Source: Opitutales bacterium UBA2995
Lineage (GTDB): Bacteria; Verrucomicrobiota; Verrucomicrobiia; Opitutales; UBA2995
Reading direction: 5' to 3'
DNA length: 32,357 nt
NCBI GenBank assembly: GCA_002346535.1
Contig: DDZZ01000005.1
Coordinates: 17,775 to 50,131, forward strand
The position numbers and the translations under genes were made by a program. Within the stretch, counting starts at the first letter, position 1, and each line of letters opens with the position of its first letter. Under the pieces are notes generated by a model. It saw nothing but the letters and a program-made list of their open reading frames with translations. It had not been told where the DNA came from and searched no databases. Below, one piece after another: positions 23,732 to 32,357 of the stretch.

Positions 23732-24295
23732 CTATCTATTGGACAGATCCAGCTTATAGCTTGTCTCGCCTGGAAATAGGACATTTAACGGCTGCTCCTC
23801 ACCCTCCACAAGATTGATAAATTGCACACTGAAGCGATTAGCTTTTGGATTTGATACCCAATATTCTTTCCAGGTAGAAGCATCCGTGTTCCATTGCGCA
23901 GTAATCAATACTGGCGTCTCATCGTCCTCAGTCGGATTATCCGCCAAGGTCGCATTGTCAAAGGAAGTAAATTGATAAGAAAATTCCGGTTTCAGCTCTC
24001 CAACAGGCTCAGCCCTTAAATCGACAAATTTTTCAATAAATATTCCGGCTTCTTTGAAAAGGCGCTTCTGTTCCTTTTCACTAATCGTGGGCATTTCGGA
24101 ATTGGTAAAATAGGGCTCATTGAGTGCATCCTCCACGAAACAACGTGGATCGACTTCAATCAGCACAGTCACCTTACCTTTTGATTCAAAGAAAGCTCGA
24201 ATCGGGATATCCGGGATCGGATGTGATAAAGCAGTTTTTGCAAAAAGGAGGAATGAACAAATGAACAGGATTTGTCTAAGTTGAAATTTCTTCAT
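23732..24295 (-). CDS. Exported hypothetical protein
   Basis: A 187-residue protein with a signal peptide (residues 7-24, cleavage near ALS-HP). The mature start 'HPIPDIPIRAFFESKGKVTV' and 'IEVDPRCFVEDALNEPYF' recalls the extracytoplasmic domain found alone or at the front of HupE/UreJ-type membrane proteins in PVC bacteria, from memory. No membrane segment follows here. It is predicted to be a soluble, beta-rich periplasmic protein. Divergent from the small exported protein at 24432. Function unknown. Confidence 0.65.
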   Translation of the reverse strand: MKKFQLRQILFICSFLLFAKTALSHPIPDIPIRAFFESKGKVTVLIEVDPRCFVEDALNEPYFTNSEMPTISEKEQKRLFKEAGIFIEKFVDLRAEPVGELKPEFSYQFTSFDNATLADNPTEDDETPVLITAQWNTDASTWKEYWVSNPKANRFSVQFINLVEGEEQPLNVLFPGETSYKLDLSNR

Positions 24296-24431
24296 GCCTG
24301 GAAATGAATGAAAACGGTTGCCTAATTATCAAATGATAAATTAGAAGGAATATTTCATGAGAAAGAAACTTCTGAGTCTAGGAAGTATCTCTAGTAAAAC
24401 AAACTTCGGAATCTAAACGAAAGTCAAACAA

Positions 24432-24758
24432 ATGAAATACATCATCACTATAGCCTTAGCGCTCGCTGTTGCCGCTAGTTCTGCCTATGCAGGCTGCAAC
24501 AAAAAAGTATCAAGCATCGGTAAATTGGAGAAATTCGATGCCGCCACTAAAACCTTAGTAATTGCTATCACAAACTCCAGCAATGCTAAGGAAGTTAAAA
24601 ACAAAAAGGCGAAAATCACTATGACTCCCGACAGCACTATCGTGCATGACGGAAAAGTGAATAGCGTGTCTCCTGGAGATATCGTTGGTAAGAACGTCTC
24701 TATCGTAAGTGAACACGGAAAAATTGATTACGTGATCACCTTAGCTGATAAAGCCTAG
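24432..24758 (+). CDS. Small exported hypothetical protein
   Basis: A 108-residue protein with a clear signal peptide (MKYIITIALALAVAASSAYA, cleavage before GCN). The mature part is Lys-rich with alternating hydrophobic residues ('KTLVIAITNS', 'AKITMTPDSTIVHDGK', 'VGKNVSIVSEHGKIDYVITL'), suggesting a small beta-barrel like the DUF5666/OB-fold periplasmic proteins. No catalytic motif. It is followed 21 bases later by a good terminator, so it is transcribed alone. Confidence 0.7.
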   Translation: MKYIITIALALAVAASSAYAGCNKKVSSIGKLEKFDAATKTLVIAITNSSNAKEVKNKKAKITMTPDSTIVHDGKVNSVSPGDIVGKNVSIVSEHGKIDYVITLADKA

Positions 24759-24779
24759 ATTACCCTATATTAAAAACTA

Positions 24780-24814
24780 AACCGTTGGAGCCACAGTTTC
24801 AGCGGTTTTTTCAT
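24780..24814 (+). terminator. Rho-independent terminator
   Basis: AAACCGTTG (24780-24788) pairs with CAGCGGTTT (24801-24809) through one G-T pair, closing a 12-base loop, and a T-rich run follows. It lies 21 bases after the stop of the small exported protein. Confidence 0.75.
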
Positions 24815-24825
24815 TTTTGAATGCC

Positions 24826-25249
24826 TACAGTTTTTTAGTAAAAAAGGCGCTGTTGCAGTTCTCAAAGCAACCAGAAAACGTTCTAAAATCGTCGAAACCA
24901 TACTTTCTGTAAAAGGAGCGCGCTGGTTCAAAGAAAGACATGGATCCCCTTTCAAAGCTTAAATTTGTCATTGCACGGCCGAAACCTCATTCAATTTATG
25001 CTGTAACAAGCGGGAAGCGATGCACTTTCCGAGTGCCTATATGGAAGTACGCATCGATTTGATCTCCACGAATGTTGGATAGATCTCCTTCAAATCTCCG
25101 CAACCCACCAGGCGGTCGTTATCACAAAACGTCCAAAAAGTGATTTTCGTTTTGCGGAGCGAATCCAGATCCAGGGCATGCTTACTTTCAGTTGGAAACA
25201 CGGATTTCAGATACTTGATATATTCCTCTAGAAAGAATCCTATGCCCAT
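24826..25249 (-). pseudogene. GNAT acetyltransferase pseudogene
   Basis: The first part from 25249 reads 'FPTESKHALDLDSLRKTKIT', then 'FWTFCDNDRLVGCGDLKEI' and 'EIKSMRTS', the start of a YsnE-like GNAT N-acetyltransferase. A TAG at 25037-25039 follows, then 'ALGKCIASRLLQHKLNEVSA' in the same frame. A one-base shift near 24975 then leads to 'MTNLSFERGSMSFFEPARSF' and 'YRKYGFDDF', ending with 'FFTKKL' and TAG at 24826. All segments of one GNAT fold are in order, so the gene was recently whole. The acetyl-CoA loop (R/Q-x-x-G-x-G/A after MRTS) is damaged. Its 3' end lies close to the opposing terminator. Confidence 0.82.
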
Positions 25250-25336
25250 ATTTTCCAGTTCACATCAATAGTTTTAGAAAAATGAATACTTAGTCGTAGG
25301 AAAAGCAAAAGCATTAGAAAGAGAAAGATATTGGTT

Positions 25337-26125
25337 TTAGCTAAGTCCCCTCGCATCTTTGATTCTATCGTAGGCTTCGTTAACTTCCTTGAATTTCTCC
25401 TCGGCGAATTTGAGGAATTCTTCAGGCAGGCCTTTGGATACAATCTTGTCAGGATGGTATTCCATTACTTTGGCGCGGAAGGCTTTTTTGACTTCGTCGT
25501 CTGAGGCATCGGGTGATACCCCCAAAACAGCATAGGCCGGATCTGCTGTCGGAGTCAGTCGAGCTTTGAGCTCATCAAACAAGTGAACTGAAATATTCAA
25601 GTATCGAATGGTTTGGCGTAACAAGTGTTCTTCGGCACTGTGAATGACTCCATCGGCAGCCGCCACCTGAAACAGCATTTCAAATAACAACATTCGCATA
25701 TTGGTATCGCCATGGAAGTGCCGGGCAAATTCCGATGCGTATTGAGTGTAAGGGTACGGCTCGTTTTTCGCGCGATTGAAAATGTTTACCGCAAACATGC
25801 GGGACTGCTTATTCAGCCGCAGATGATCCCGAATAAAGGCCTCGACCACCTTGATTTCAGCTTGGCTAACCTTACCATCGACCTTGGCCATCTTTCCCAG
25901 CATGGCAAAAACGGAGGCAAAAAAGACGGCCTGTTTCTGTTCTTGGTTGCTAAATGTCGGTGAGGGTCTCCTGCCAGTCTGTTGGCCGGGTTGTTCGGTC
26001 GAGGCGATCTCTTCGAATTGGCTATCAATAAAAAGATGCCCGATAGCTCCACCTAGAAGAGCACCGATAGGTCCGCCCATGAGCATTCCCATGCCGCCTC
26101 CCAATATTTTTCCGATCCAGGACAT
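25337..26125 (-). CDS. djlA: DjlA-like membrane-anchored J-domain co-chaperone with TerB domain
   Basis: A 262-residue protein with three parts: a Gly-rich hydrophobic N-terminus (residues 7-31, 'GGGMGMLMGGPIGALLGGAI') that probably inserts in the inner membrane, a TerB-like helical domain (about 64-182, 'LGKMAKVDGKVSQAEI' and 'VAAADGVIHSAEE'), and a C-terminal J domain (about 197-262, 'AYAVLGVSPDASDDEVKKAF') with the HPD motif at 224-226. DjlA recruits DnaK through the J domain. The architecture and length match the family. Divergent from the PSCyt gene at 26338, with 212 AT-rich bases between them holding both promoters. Confidence 0.88.
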   Translation of the reverse strand: MSWIGKILGGGMGMLMGGPIGALLGGAIGHLFIDSQFEEIASTEQPGQQTGRRPSPTFSNQEQKQAVFFASVFAMLGKMAKVDGKVSQAEIKVVEAFIRDHLRLNKQSRMFAVNIFNRAKNEPYPYTQYASEFARHFHGDTNMRMLLFEMLFQVAAADGVIHSAEEHLLRQTIRYLNISVHLFDELKARLTPTADPAYAVLGVSPDASDDEVKKAFRAKVMEYHPDKIVSKGLPEEFLKFAEEKFKEVNEAYDRIKDARGLS

Positions 26126-26337
26126 CTAATAGGTTTATGATAAGTGTTGATTTATCATTAATCGAAATTACGATTTAGCAAGAGCACATGAAGCGAATTG
26201 CGAATTGCCATTCCTATAAAGATTACGTATCCATTAGTAAATTTGACAAATTACCCAGAAGCAACTTCGCATATTTCGGCAGATTACAACCGCTTATTAT
26301 ATAATTCAATAAATTACGATTTTAAACAAAGTGAAAA

Positions 26338-29300
26338 GTGAATTACTTTATTCCAATTGGCAGGATATCTAAGTCCGGCTGCTTTCTTGTAGCGGCATTA
26401 ATAACTCAGGTCCTTGCGAAGGGCGCTTCTCCGGTAAGCTTTAATCGTGATATTCGTCCAATATTAAGCGAGAATTGCTACGCTTGCCATGGTCCGGATG
26501 CCAATACCAGGGAGGCAGGCTTACGACTTGATGTGGAAGAGTGGGCATTTCGTGAACGAGGGGAAGGCGGTCGACCAGCCATCGTTCCCGGAAACCAGGA
26601 AAATAGTCCCCTCTATCAAAGGATTACCCATCACCTAAAAAGCGAAGTTATGCCTCCTCCCGATTCCAACAAAGTATTGAGTGGGGAGCAAAAGCAACTC
26701 ATTGGCCAATGGATTGGTGAAGGAGCAAAATGGGAAGGCCATTGGGCCTTCATGAAGCCCGAAACGCCTCTCATTCCAGATTCTAAATGGGGCAACAACG
26801 AAATTGACAAATTTACCTACAAGGCCATGAAAGAACGTGGTCTGTCGCCCAATGAAGAGGCGGATCGCCCCACCCTGACCCGCAGGTTGGCCTTGGACCT
26901 TACCGGTTTATCCCCCACGCCCGAAATGGTTGAATCCTTTGTCTCGGATCAATCAGTTAATGCTTACGAAAACCTGGTGGATAAATTGCTGGCCAGCACA
27001 GCCTACGGTGAGCATCAGGCTCGATACTGGCTCGACGCAGCACGCTATGCCGATACACACGGCTTGCATCTGGATAACTACCGTGAAATTTGGCCGTACC
27101 GAGATTGGGTGGTGCGGTCCTTCAATGCCAATCAGCCATTCGATCAATTCACAGTCGAGCAGATCGCGGGAGATCTACTTCCGAATCCATCGATAGATCA
27201 AAAACTGGCCACCGGATTCAATCGCTGTAATCCAACTACTAGCGAAGGCGGCGCAATCGATGCGGAATATCGCGCCATCTATGCTAAAGACCGCGTAGAA
27301 ACAGCAGCTACTGTGTTCATGGGCATGACCATGGGCTGTGCCTCGTGCCATGACCACAAGTTCGATCCTCTTACAATGAAGGATTTTTACCAATTCTCCG
27401 CCTTCTTCAGCAATCTCGATGGTCCTATAATGGATGGCAATGCTTACGATACGCGCCCCAACGTAGTCATTCCTCGTCCCCAGCACGTTGAACAATGGCC
27501 TGCAGTGCATGCAAGGAAACGTGCTCTAGATCAAGCCATGAGCAAAATCAAAAAGGATACCAATGAAGCTTACCTAACGTGGCAAAATCAGGAGGAGGTG
27601 ACTTTTGAAGGGAGTAGCGAAAATCAACAGTTGGCCTTTGAATTGAGGTTCGACGAAAATAAAAAAGACAGCACAAAAAGACAGGCACTCTCCGGTCATC
27701 AGGTAAAATCAGCGCAAACCGGTGATCTCCTAAATCTCACAGAGGCCAGATTTGAATTCGATCCCAACAAACCGTTTACGATAGCCGTAAGTGTGAAACT
27801 GCCAGCCGAAGGTCCGCAAAAACTTGTGAGGGTTCCCATCATTGAGCAGTTTGATGGCAACAGCGGTTGGCGACTGTCAGTGGCCAACACAGATCCTACC
27901 TTTCCAACCCGTTACCAAATCAGCTTTGATCTGGTCAGTTCGCTCAAAGACAACAACTTGATTTCCGCAACTGCGAAAAGCGAGCGAGCTAATCCGAGAG
28001 AGTACAGCGATTCAACCATATACGTAAATTACGATGGTTCAGGCTCAGTCGGAGGCTTATCCATATACAGCGGTTCTAGGCAACCGTATGACTATTCAAA
28101 GGTCATAGACAATCTCACTGGAAATATTAAGACCGACGCTCCTTTGATGGCCGGCACCTACCCAACCGGATTGATCAGACAGGAGCAGGCATCCCAGAAA
28201 TACAAAACAGGCTCGTATGACAAGTCAGCGAATGAGCCCAAAACAGGTTACCTCAAAAATATCAAGTTCTACAAACGGAAGATGCATTCGTTTGAGCTAG
28301 AGGCCATTAACGCGGCTCGCTTAAAGACCATTTTAAAGATTCCGGTTGAACGGAGACGAGGACGGGATGCAAGCCAACTGGAAGCCCACTACTATAACCA
28401 GATGGTTCCGGAATACCGCAAACTTTCCTATGAAAAAGCTGTCAATGATATGGCCTACAATCATATTTACGATCAGGCCACCATTTCCCTGGTGATGGCT
28501 GAGAAAAATACAAAACCATCGGCTCACATGTTGAGTCGTGGCGAATATGACAAACCCGGTGACAAGGTCTTTGCTGATATTCCAAAGTTCTTTGGGAGGC
28601 TACCGGAAGGAATGCCGAAGAACCGTATGGGATTGGCCCAATGGATTGTAAACACTGAGAATCCGCTTACATCCCGTGTTACTGTAAATCGTTTCTGGCA
28701 GAATTTTTTTGGAACGGGTATTGTAGCGACATCGGAAGATTTTGGTATGATGGGTGAGAACCCGAGTCATCCCGAGCTACTCGACTGGCTGGCCATTTAT
28801 TTTCAGCAAACCGGCTGGGACGTTAAGAATTTGGTCAAAATGATAGTGATGTCCGCCACCTACCGACAGGACTCACACTTTGATCCGGAAGAACTGGCCA
28901 TCGACCGTGAAAACCGTTACCTCGCACGAGGACCTCGCTACCGGCTTGACGGCGAAGTGCTGCGCGACAAGACCCTTTTTGTTGGAGGAAGATTGAATCC
29001 AAGAGTGGGTGGCCCTCCAGTCAGACCTTACCAACCCGACGGAATTTGGAATGCCGTCGCTTATTCGGACAGCAATACCGCTCACTTCAAGCAAGATCAT
29101 GGGGATGCCCTGTACCGAAGAAGTTTATACACATTTTGGAAACGGACAGCACCTCCGCCAAACATGATGGTATTCGATGTACCATCCCGTGAGAATTGCA
29201 ATGTTCGTCGCGAAAGAACCAATACACCACTACAGGCCTTAACCTTGATGAATGATCCACAATATGTGGAAGCCGCAAGACAATTGGCAGAGCGGGTCAT

Positions 29301-29571
29301 TCTCGGAAACAGTGATCCTCCAAATGAGCAAATCAAGAAGATGTACACTTTCGCCTTTGGCAGCGCCCCCCAGGAAAAGCACCACGAAATTCTCTCAGAA
29401 TCCTACGACAATTTTTTAAGCTCGTTTAAAGAGAGTCCTAAAGATGCTCAAAATCTTATAGAAGTTGGTGATTCTTATCCCGACCCGTCCCTTGATGCCG
29501 TTAAACTTGCCTCAATGACCATGGTAGCAAACCAGATCATGAACCTGGATTCTTTTATCTCCAAATTCTAA
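26338..29571 (+). CDS. PSCyt1-PSCyt2-PSD1 protein with LamG-like insert
   Basis: A 1077-residue exported protein with a GTG start and a signal peptide ending near VLA-KG. Residues 34-100 form a planctomycete cytochrome C domain with 'CYACH' (C47, C50, H51). About 150-370 is PSCyt2 (DUF1549), with a second 'CASCH' at C334-H338. About 430-655 is a concanavalin/LamG-like beta domain ('LRFDENKKDS', 'FTIAVSVKL'). About 770-1070 is PSD1 (DUF1553), with 'NRFWQNFFGTGIV' and 'NTPLQALTLMNDP'. This architecture is almost exclusive to PVC bacteria and is usually followed by a DUF1501 gene, as here. Proposed roles include oxidation or binding of complex carbohydrates at the cell surface; none is firmly shown. 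Confidence 0.9.
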   Translation: MNYFIPIGRISKSGCFLVAALITQVLAKGASPVSFNRDIRPILSENCYACHGPDANTREAGLRLDVEEWAFRERGEGGRPAIVPGNQENSPLYQRITHHLKSEVMPPPDSNKVLSGEQKQLIGQWIGEGAKWEGHWAFMKPETPLIPDSKWGNNEIDKFTYKAMKERGLSPNEEADRPTLTRRLALDLTGLSPTPEMVESFVSDQSVNAYENLVDKLLASTAYGEHQARYWLDAARYADTHGLHLDNYREIWPYRDWVVRSFNANQPFDQFTVEQIAGDLLPNPSIDQKLATGFNRCNPTTSEGGAIDAEYRAIYAKDRVETAATVFMGMTMGCASCHDHKFDPLTMKDFYQFSAFFSNLDGPIMDGNAYDTRPNVVIPRPQHVEQWPAVHARKRALDQAMSKIKKDTNEAYLTWQNQEEVTFEGSSENQQLAFELRFDENKKDSTKRQALSGHQVKSAQTGDLLNLTEARFEFDPNKPFTIAVSVKLPAEGPQKLVRVPIIEQFDGNSGWRLSVANTDPTFPTRYQISFDLVSSLKDNNLISATAKSERANPREYSDSTIYVNYDGSGSVGGLSIYSGSRQPYDYSKVIDNLTGNIKTDAPLMAGTYPTGLIRQEQASQKYKTGSYDKSANEPKTGYLKNIKFYKRKMHSFELEAINAARLKTILKIPVERRRGRDASQLEAHYYNQMVPEYRKLSYEKAVNDMAYNHIYDQATISLVMAEKNTKPSAHMLSRGEYDKPGDKVFADIPKFFGRLPEGMPKNRMGLAQWIVNTENPLTSRVTVNRFWQNFFGTGIVATSEDFGMMGENPSHPELLDWLAIYFQQTGWDVKNLVKMIVMSATYRQDSHFDPEELAIDRENRYLARGPRYRLDGEVLRDKTLFVGGRLNPRVGGPPVRPYQPDGIWNAVAYSDSNTAHFKQDHGDALYRRSLYTFWKRTAPPPNMMVFDVPSRENCNVRRERTNTPLQALTLMNDPQYVEAARQLAERVILGNSDPPNEQIKKMYTFAFGSAPQEKHHEILSESYDNFLSSFKESPKDAQNLIEVGDSYPDPSLDAVKLASMTMVANQIMNLDSFISKF

Positions 29572-29762
29572 AATTGAAGATTTTCAGCAGATATGCCCAG
29601 CATGCCTACCTCTAGACTAGATCACGCACCAATGTGTGCTCACTCGCCTATAAGTTGTTAACAACGACACCTTAACTCCCTGCAATCCTCAATTTACCAC
29701 CAAAGATTCAAAGTCATAAAAAGCTAATTGTGGAAAAATACTAATTTCAACATCATTACCTC

Positions 29763-31229
29763 ATGAGTCCACTAGACCAATACGTTAAATCCGAAACACG
29801 TAGGCAATTCTTAGGGAAGGCTGCTAAAGGCCTTGGATTGGCAGCCCTTTCCTCTATCGTGGGGCAGGGCATTAAGGGCTCAGTTATGGAAGGTGCAGCT
29901 TTAGGAACAGGTTCGCTGCGGTCTCCTCATTTTCCCGCAAAAGCAAAACGCGGGATCTATCTGTTTATGTCAGGTGCGCCTTCTCAGCTGGATTTATACG
30001 ACTACAAGCCGGAGATGAAGGCTATGTTCGACAAAGATTTGCCAGATTCAATTCGTCGCGGGCAGAGGTTAACGACTATGACCTCGGGACAAATCCGCTT
30101 TCCGGTTGCTCCCAGCATTTATGAATTTGAACAGGTAGGCCATTCGGGAGCCTGGATTAGCGAACTGCTGCCCTATACCAAGAAAATCGCCAACGACATC
30201 GCCATCATAAAATCTATGTACACTGAGGCGATTAATCATGATCCCGCGATCACCTATATCCAAACGGGCAATCAAATCCCCGGAAGGCCTAGTATTGGTG
30301 CCTGGTTGAGCTATGGATTGGGAAGCTTGAATAACAATCTGCCAACCTTCGTTGTTTTAAACTCAACCTGGACCGGTCGAAAGGACGCCCAAGCTCTTTT
30401 TTCACGACTTTGGGGAGCAGGTCCCTTACCTTCAGAACACCAAGGAGTTGCCTTACGCTCTAAAGGCGATCCTGTTCTTTATCTCTCGAATCCACATGGA
30501 GTGGACCGCGAAACTCGTCGGCATATGCTCGATGGCGTAAATGCCATAAACCAGGATTTGTATGAAGAATTTAGAGACCCTGAAACACATGCTCGTATCT
30601 CCCAATATGAAATGGCATTCCGCATGCAGTCGTCCGTACCTGATCTGACGGATCTTTCCGAAGAACCCGATTATATTTTCGACCTTTACGGGCCAGATTC
30701 AAGGGTTCCAGGAACCTTTGCCTACAATTGTTTGATGGCCAGGCGACTTGCCGAAAAAGGAGTCAGATTCTCACAAATTTTCCACCGTGGATGGGATCAA
30801 CATGGAGGTCTACCCCAAGATCTTCCCAATCAGTGTAAGGATGTGGATCAAGCCTGTTATGCCTTAATTACCGATCTAAAACAACGGGGTATGTTCGATG
30901 ACACGCTCATTGTCTGGGGCGGAGAATTCGGACGGACTATTTATTGCCAGGGAACGTTGACAGAAACCAATTATGGCCGGGATCACCACCCTCGCTGTTT
31001 CAGCATTTGGATGGCCGGAGCCGGAGTCAAGGGTGGATCCGTCTATGGCGATACCGATGAATTCGGTTACAACATTACCGAAAATCCTGTTCATATCCGT
31101 GACCTTGGAGCAACCATATTGAATCGTTTCGGTATAGATCATAAGAAGCTCAGTTTCCAACATCAGGGACTTGATCTTAGATTGACCGGAGTTGAAGAGG
31201 CCCACGTTGTAAATGATATACTTGCCTGA
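29763..31229 (+). CDS. DUF1501 protein with Tat signal
   Basis: A 488-residue protein of the alkaline-phosphatase-like DUF1501 family. The N-terminus has a twin-arginine motif 'TRRQFLGKAAKGLGLAAL' (R13-R14), so it is exported folded. Family strings include 'FMSGAPSQLDLYDYKP', 'NHDPAITYIQTG', 'HRGWDQHG', 'VWGGEFGRT' and 'YGRDHHPRCFSIWMAGAG'. It follows the PSD1 gene by 191 bases and precedes the lipoprotein by 41 bases; the PSD1/DUF1501 pairing is standard in PVC genomes. Its metal-ligand-like His/Asp clusters suggest hydrolase ancestry, but no activity is established for the family. Confidence 0.9.
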   Translation: MSPLDQYVKSETRRQFLGKAAKGLGLAALSSIVGQGIKGSVMEGAALGTGSLRSPHFPAKAKRGIYLFMSGAPSQLDLYDYKPEMKAMFDKDLPDSIRRGQRLTTMTSGQIRFPVAPSIYEFEQVGHSGAWISELLPYTKKIANDIAIIKSMYTEAINHDPAITYIQTGNQIPGRPSIGAWLSYGLGSLNNNLPTFVVLNSTWTGRKDAQALFSRLWGAGPLPSEHQGVALRSKGDPVLYLSNPHGVDRETRRHMLDGVNAINQDLYEEFRDPETHARISQYEMAFRMQSSVPDLTDLSEEPDYIFDLYGPDSRVPGTFAYNCLMARRLAEKGVRFSQIFHRGWDQHGGLPQDLPNQCKDVDQACYALITDLKQRGMFDDTLIVWGGEFGRTIYCQGTLTETNYGRDHHPRCFSIWMAGAGVKGGSVYGDTDEFGYNITENPVHIRDLGATILNRFGIDHKKLSFQHQGLDLRLTGVEEAHVVNDILA

Positions 31230-31270
31230 TAATTGATTGCTCTTTTCTCAATTCCATATTCTACAAACTG

Positions 31271-32263
31271 ATGAGCCATAGTTTTCCAAAAACATTAGGC
31301 GGATTGCTTCTAATATACCTACTCGCCTCCTGTGTTACCCAACCGAGTGTTAGAGGTGCAAGTTACAAACAATCCGTTGAGGATTTGGTTGTATACAGCG
31401 ATGTAGTTGACACAATTTTTGAGCAAAACTGCATTACATGCCACAATGCCGATGAGCGGGAAGGTGAGTTAAACTTGGAAACTTACGAAGGGTTGTTAAA
31501 GGGAGGCGACTCCGGCTATTCAATTGCCACTGGAGACAAGGAAGACAGTGAACTTTTTTTACGAATTACGCTTCCTCATGATGATGCGGATTTCATGCCC
31601 GCCGAAGATAAACCACCGCTAAGTGAAATAGAAGTCGCTATTATTGGTTGGTGGATAGAATCAGGTGCTGATCTAGACTTAACTGTGGGCGCCACTCCAG
31701 GAGTTCCATCCGAGTTTTCGGACTATTTCCAGGAAATTGTTGACTCCATGATATCGCCCAAAGAATTGGACCGGCGGGAAAAAGCGCGACATGAACTATA
31801 CGCGAATATCGCGGGCGTCCAAGAAAGAACAGGTGCGCTTATCATACCTCTTGAACCAAATGCCTCCGAGTTTTCCGTTGAAACATTTTCGGTTCAAAAA
31901 ACCTTCAATGACGATTCGTTATCTTTATTAAAGCCTTACGCTGCAAACATAGCTGAAGCAAACTTCTGCAATACTCAGTTAACGGATCAGGCTCTTGAAG
32001 TTTTGGCATCTTTCGAAAACCTTCAGGTACTTAATTTAAGCAATACCCATATTGAGGGTAAAAACCTTGGATCTTTGGCTGAACTGAAACACCTGAAATC
32101 ACTTAATTTATACGGAACGCCGATTAGTTCCGATTCTATTCAAGAGTTGTTGGAATTAACCCAGTTGAAAAGCCTTTATCTCTTTCAAACAGAGTTGTAC
32201 TCTGAAGATGCTCTATCACAAATCCGAGAAGCTCTGCCAAATTGTAATTTAGGAGGCGGATAA
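31271..32263 (+). CDS. Cytochrome-LRR lipoprotein
   Basis: A 330-residue lipoprotein with lipobox 'LLASC' (C21). The PSCyt1-type heme domain follows, with 'CITCH' (C54, C57, H58), 'EGELNLETYEGLLKGGDSG' and 'HDDADFMPAEDKPPLSEIEV'. A linker leads to a short leucine-rich-repeat region (about 235-325) with three or four repeats such as 'LQVLNLSNTHIEGKNLGSL' and 'LKSLNLYGTPISSDSIQEL'. It is the last gene of the PSD1-DUF1501 set, 41 bases after DUF1501. Such proteins are thought to sit on the outer or inner membrane as electron-transfer or scaffold partners; the LRR part may bind the larger PSD1 protein. The 94 bases after it show nothing I recognise. Confidence 0.85.
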   Translation: MSHSFPKTLGGLLLIYLLASCVTQPSVRGASYKQSVEDLVVYSDVVDTIFEQNCITCHNADEREGELNLETYEGLLKGGDSGYSIATGDKEDSELFLRITLPHDDADFMPAEDKPPLSEIEVAIIGWWIESGADLDLTVGATPGVPSEFSDYFQEIVDSMISPKELDRREKARHELYANIAGVQERTGALIIPLEPNASEFSVETFSVQKTFNDDSLSLLKPYAANIAEANFCNTQLTDQALEVLASFENLQVLNLSNTHIEGKNLGSLAELKHLKSLNLYGTPISSDSIQELLELTQLKSLYLFQTELYSEDALSQIREALPNCNLGGG

Positions 32264-32357
32264 CAAAAATCAGACTGGAAAACTCCGAAAACTCTTACCA
32301 AGATTTTCTGCTATGGCACCGATTACCTTAAAAGCACCTGTGGATCTCGGCGTGGTT

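Noticed and set aside
24770..24955. 61-residue minus-strand frame
   Set aside because: It is out of frame with the GNAT pseudogene, which explains the same bases much better, and it runs through the terminator.
1..32357. CRISPR arrays, complete insertion sequences, rRNA genes, riboswitches
   Set aside because: No regular repeat-spacer pattern, transposase with terminal repeats, rRNA-like stretch or recognisable riboswitch core was seen when reading both strands.

Overview
The window looks like a chromosome segment from the Planctomycetota/Verrucomicrobiota (PVC) group, most likely a marine Verrucomicrobiota. The markers are four sulfatases, PSCyt/PSD1 and DUF1501 proteins, a very large DUF6807 / PVC-dehydrogenase / cytochrome c fusion, and an atypical aldehyde dehydrogenase. 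Strong Shine-Dalgarno sites are scarce and GC is moderate outside one block. Family calls come from motifs and pattern memory only; no search was run.

Layout. (1) 1-912: a short Sel1-repeat protein, a lipoprotein-leader mini-ORF overlapping a small membrane ORF, and the C-terminal scrap of a blue-copper protein. (2) 925-7335, minus strand, visibly GC-richer: a compact phosphonate operon in transcription order secreted PHP-domain hydrolase, (32-aa membrane peptide), phosphonoacetate hydrolase PhnA, aldehyde dehydrogenase (PhnY-like), zinc alcohol dehydrogenase of the phosphonate-associated type, and a GlpT/UhpT-like antiporter. (3) 7422-9036: a scar zone with a decayed integrase start, the 3' half of a tRNA-Arg(TCT) (a probable attachment-site remnant), the leader of a surface protein, a small membrane protein and a broken unknown gene. 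(4) 9131-22870, minus strand: two sulfatases, two further tandem paralogous sulfatases, L-2-hydroxyglutarate oxidase, the 1255-aa fusion protein and the atypical aldehyde dehydrogenase, apparently for use of a sulfated organic substrate. (5) 23131-26125: a beta-lactamase-family pseudogene, two small exported proteins, a GNAT pseudogene and a DjlA-like co-chaperone. (6) 26338-32263, plus strand: the PVC trio PSCyt1/PSCyt2/PSD1 protein, DUF1501 protein and a cytochrome-LRR lipoprotein.

How the genes may work together. The phosphonate operon reads as a full route: hydrolysis outside the cytoplasm (PHP), import by phosphate antiport, oxidation of a phosphono-alcohol to phosphonoacetaldehyde (zinc ADH), oxidation to phosphonoacetate (ALDH) and C-P cleavage to acetate plus phosphate (PhnA). 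The alcohol step with a zinc dehydrogenase, and the exported first enzyme, are the parts least covered by textbook pathways. The tRNA remnant, the integrase remnant and the GC contrast suggest that this operon arrived on an island. The intergenic spaces hold at least five decayed genes, so the accessory regions appear to be eroding.
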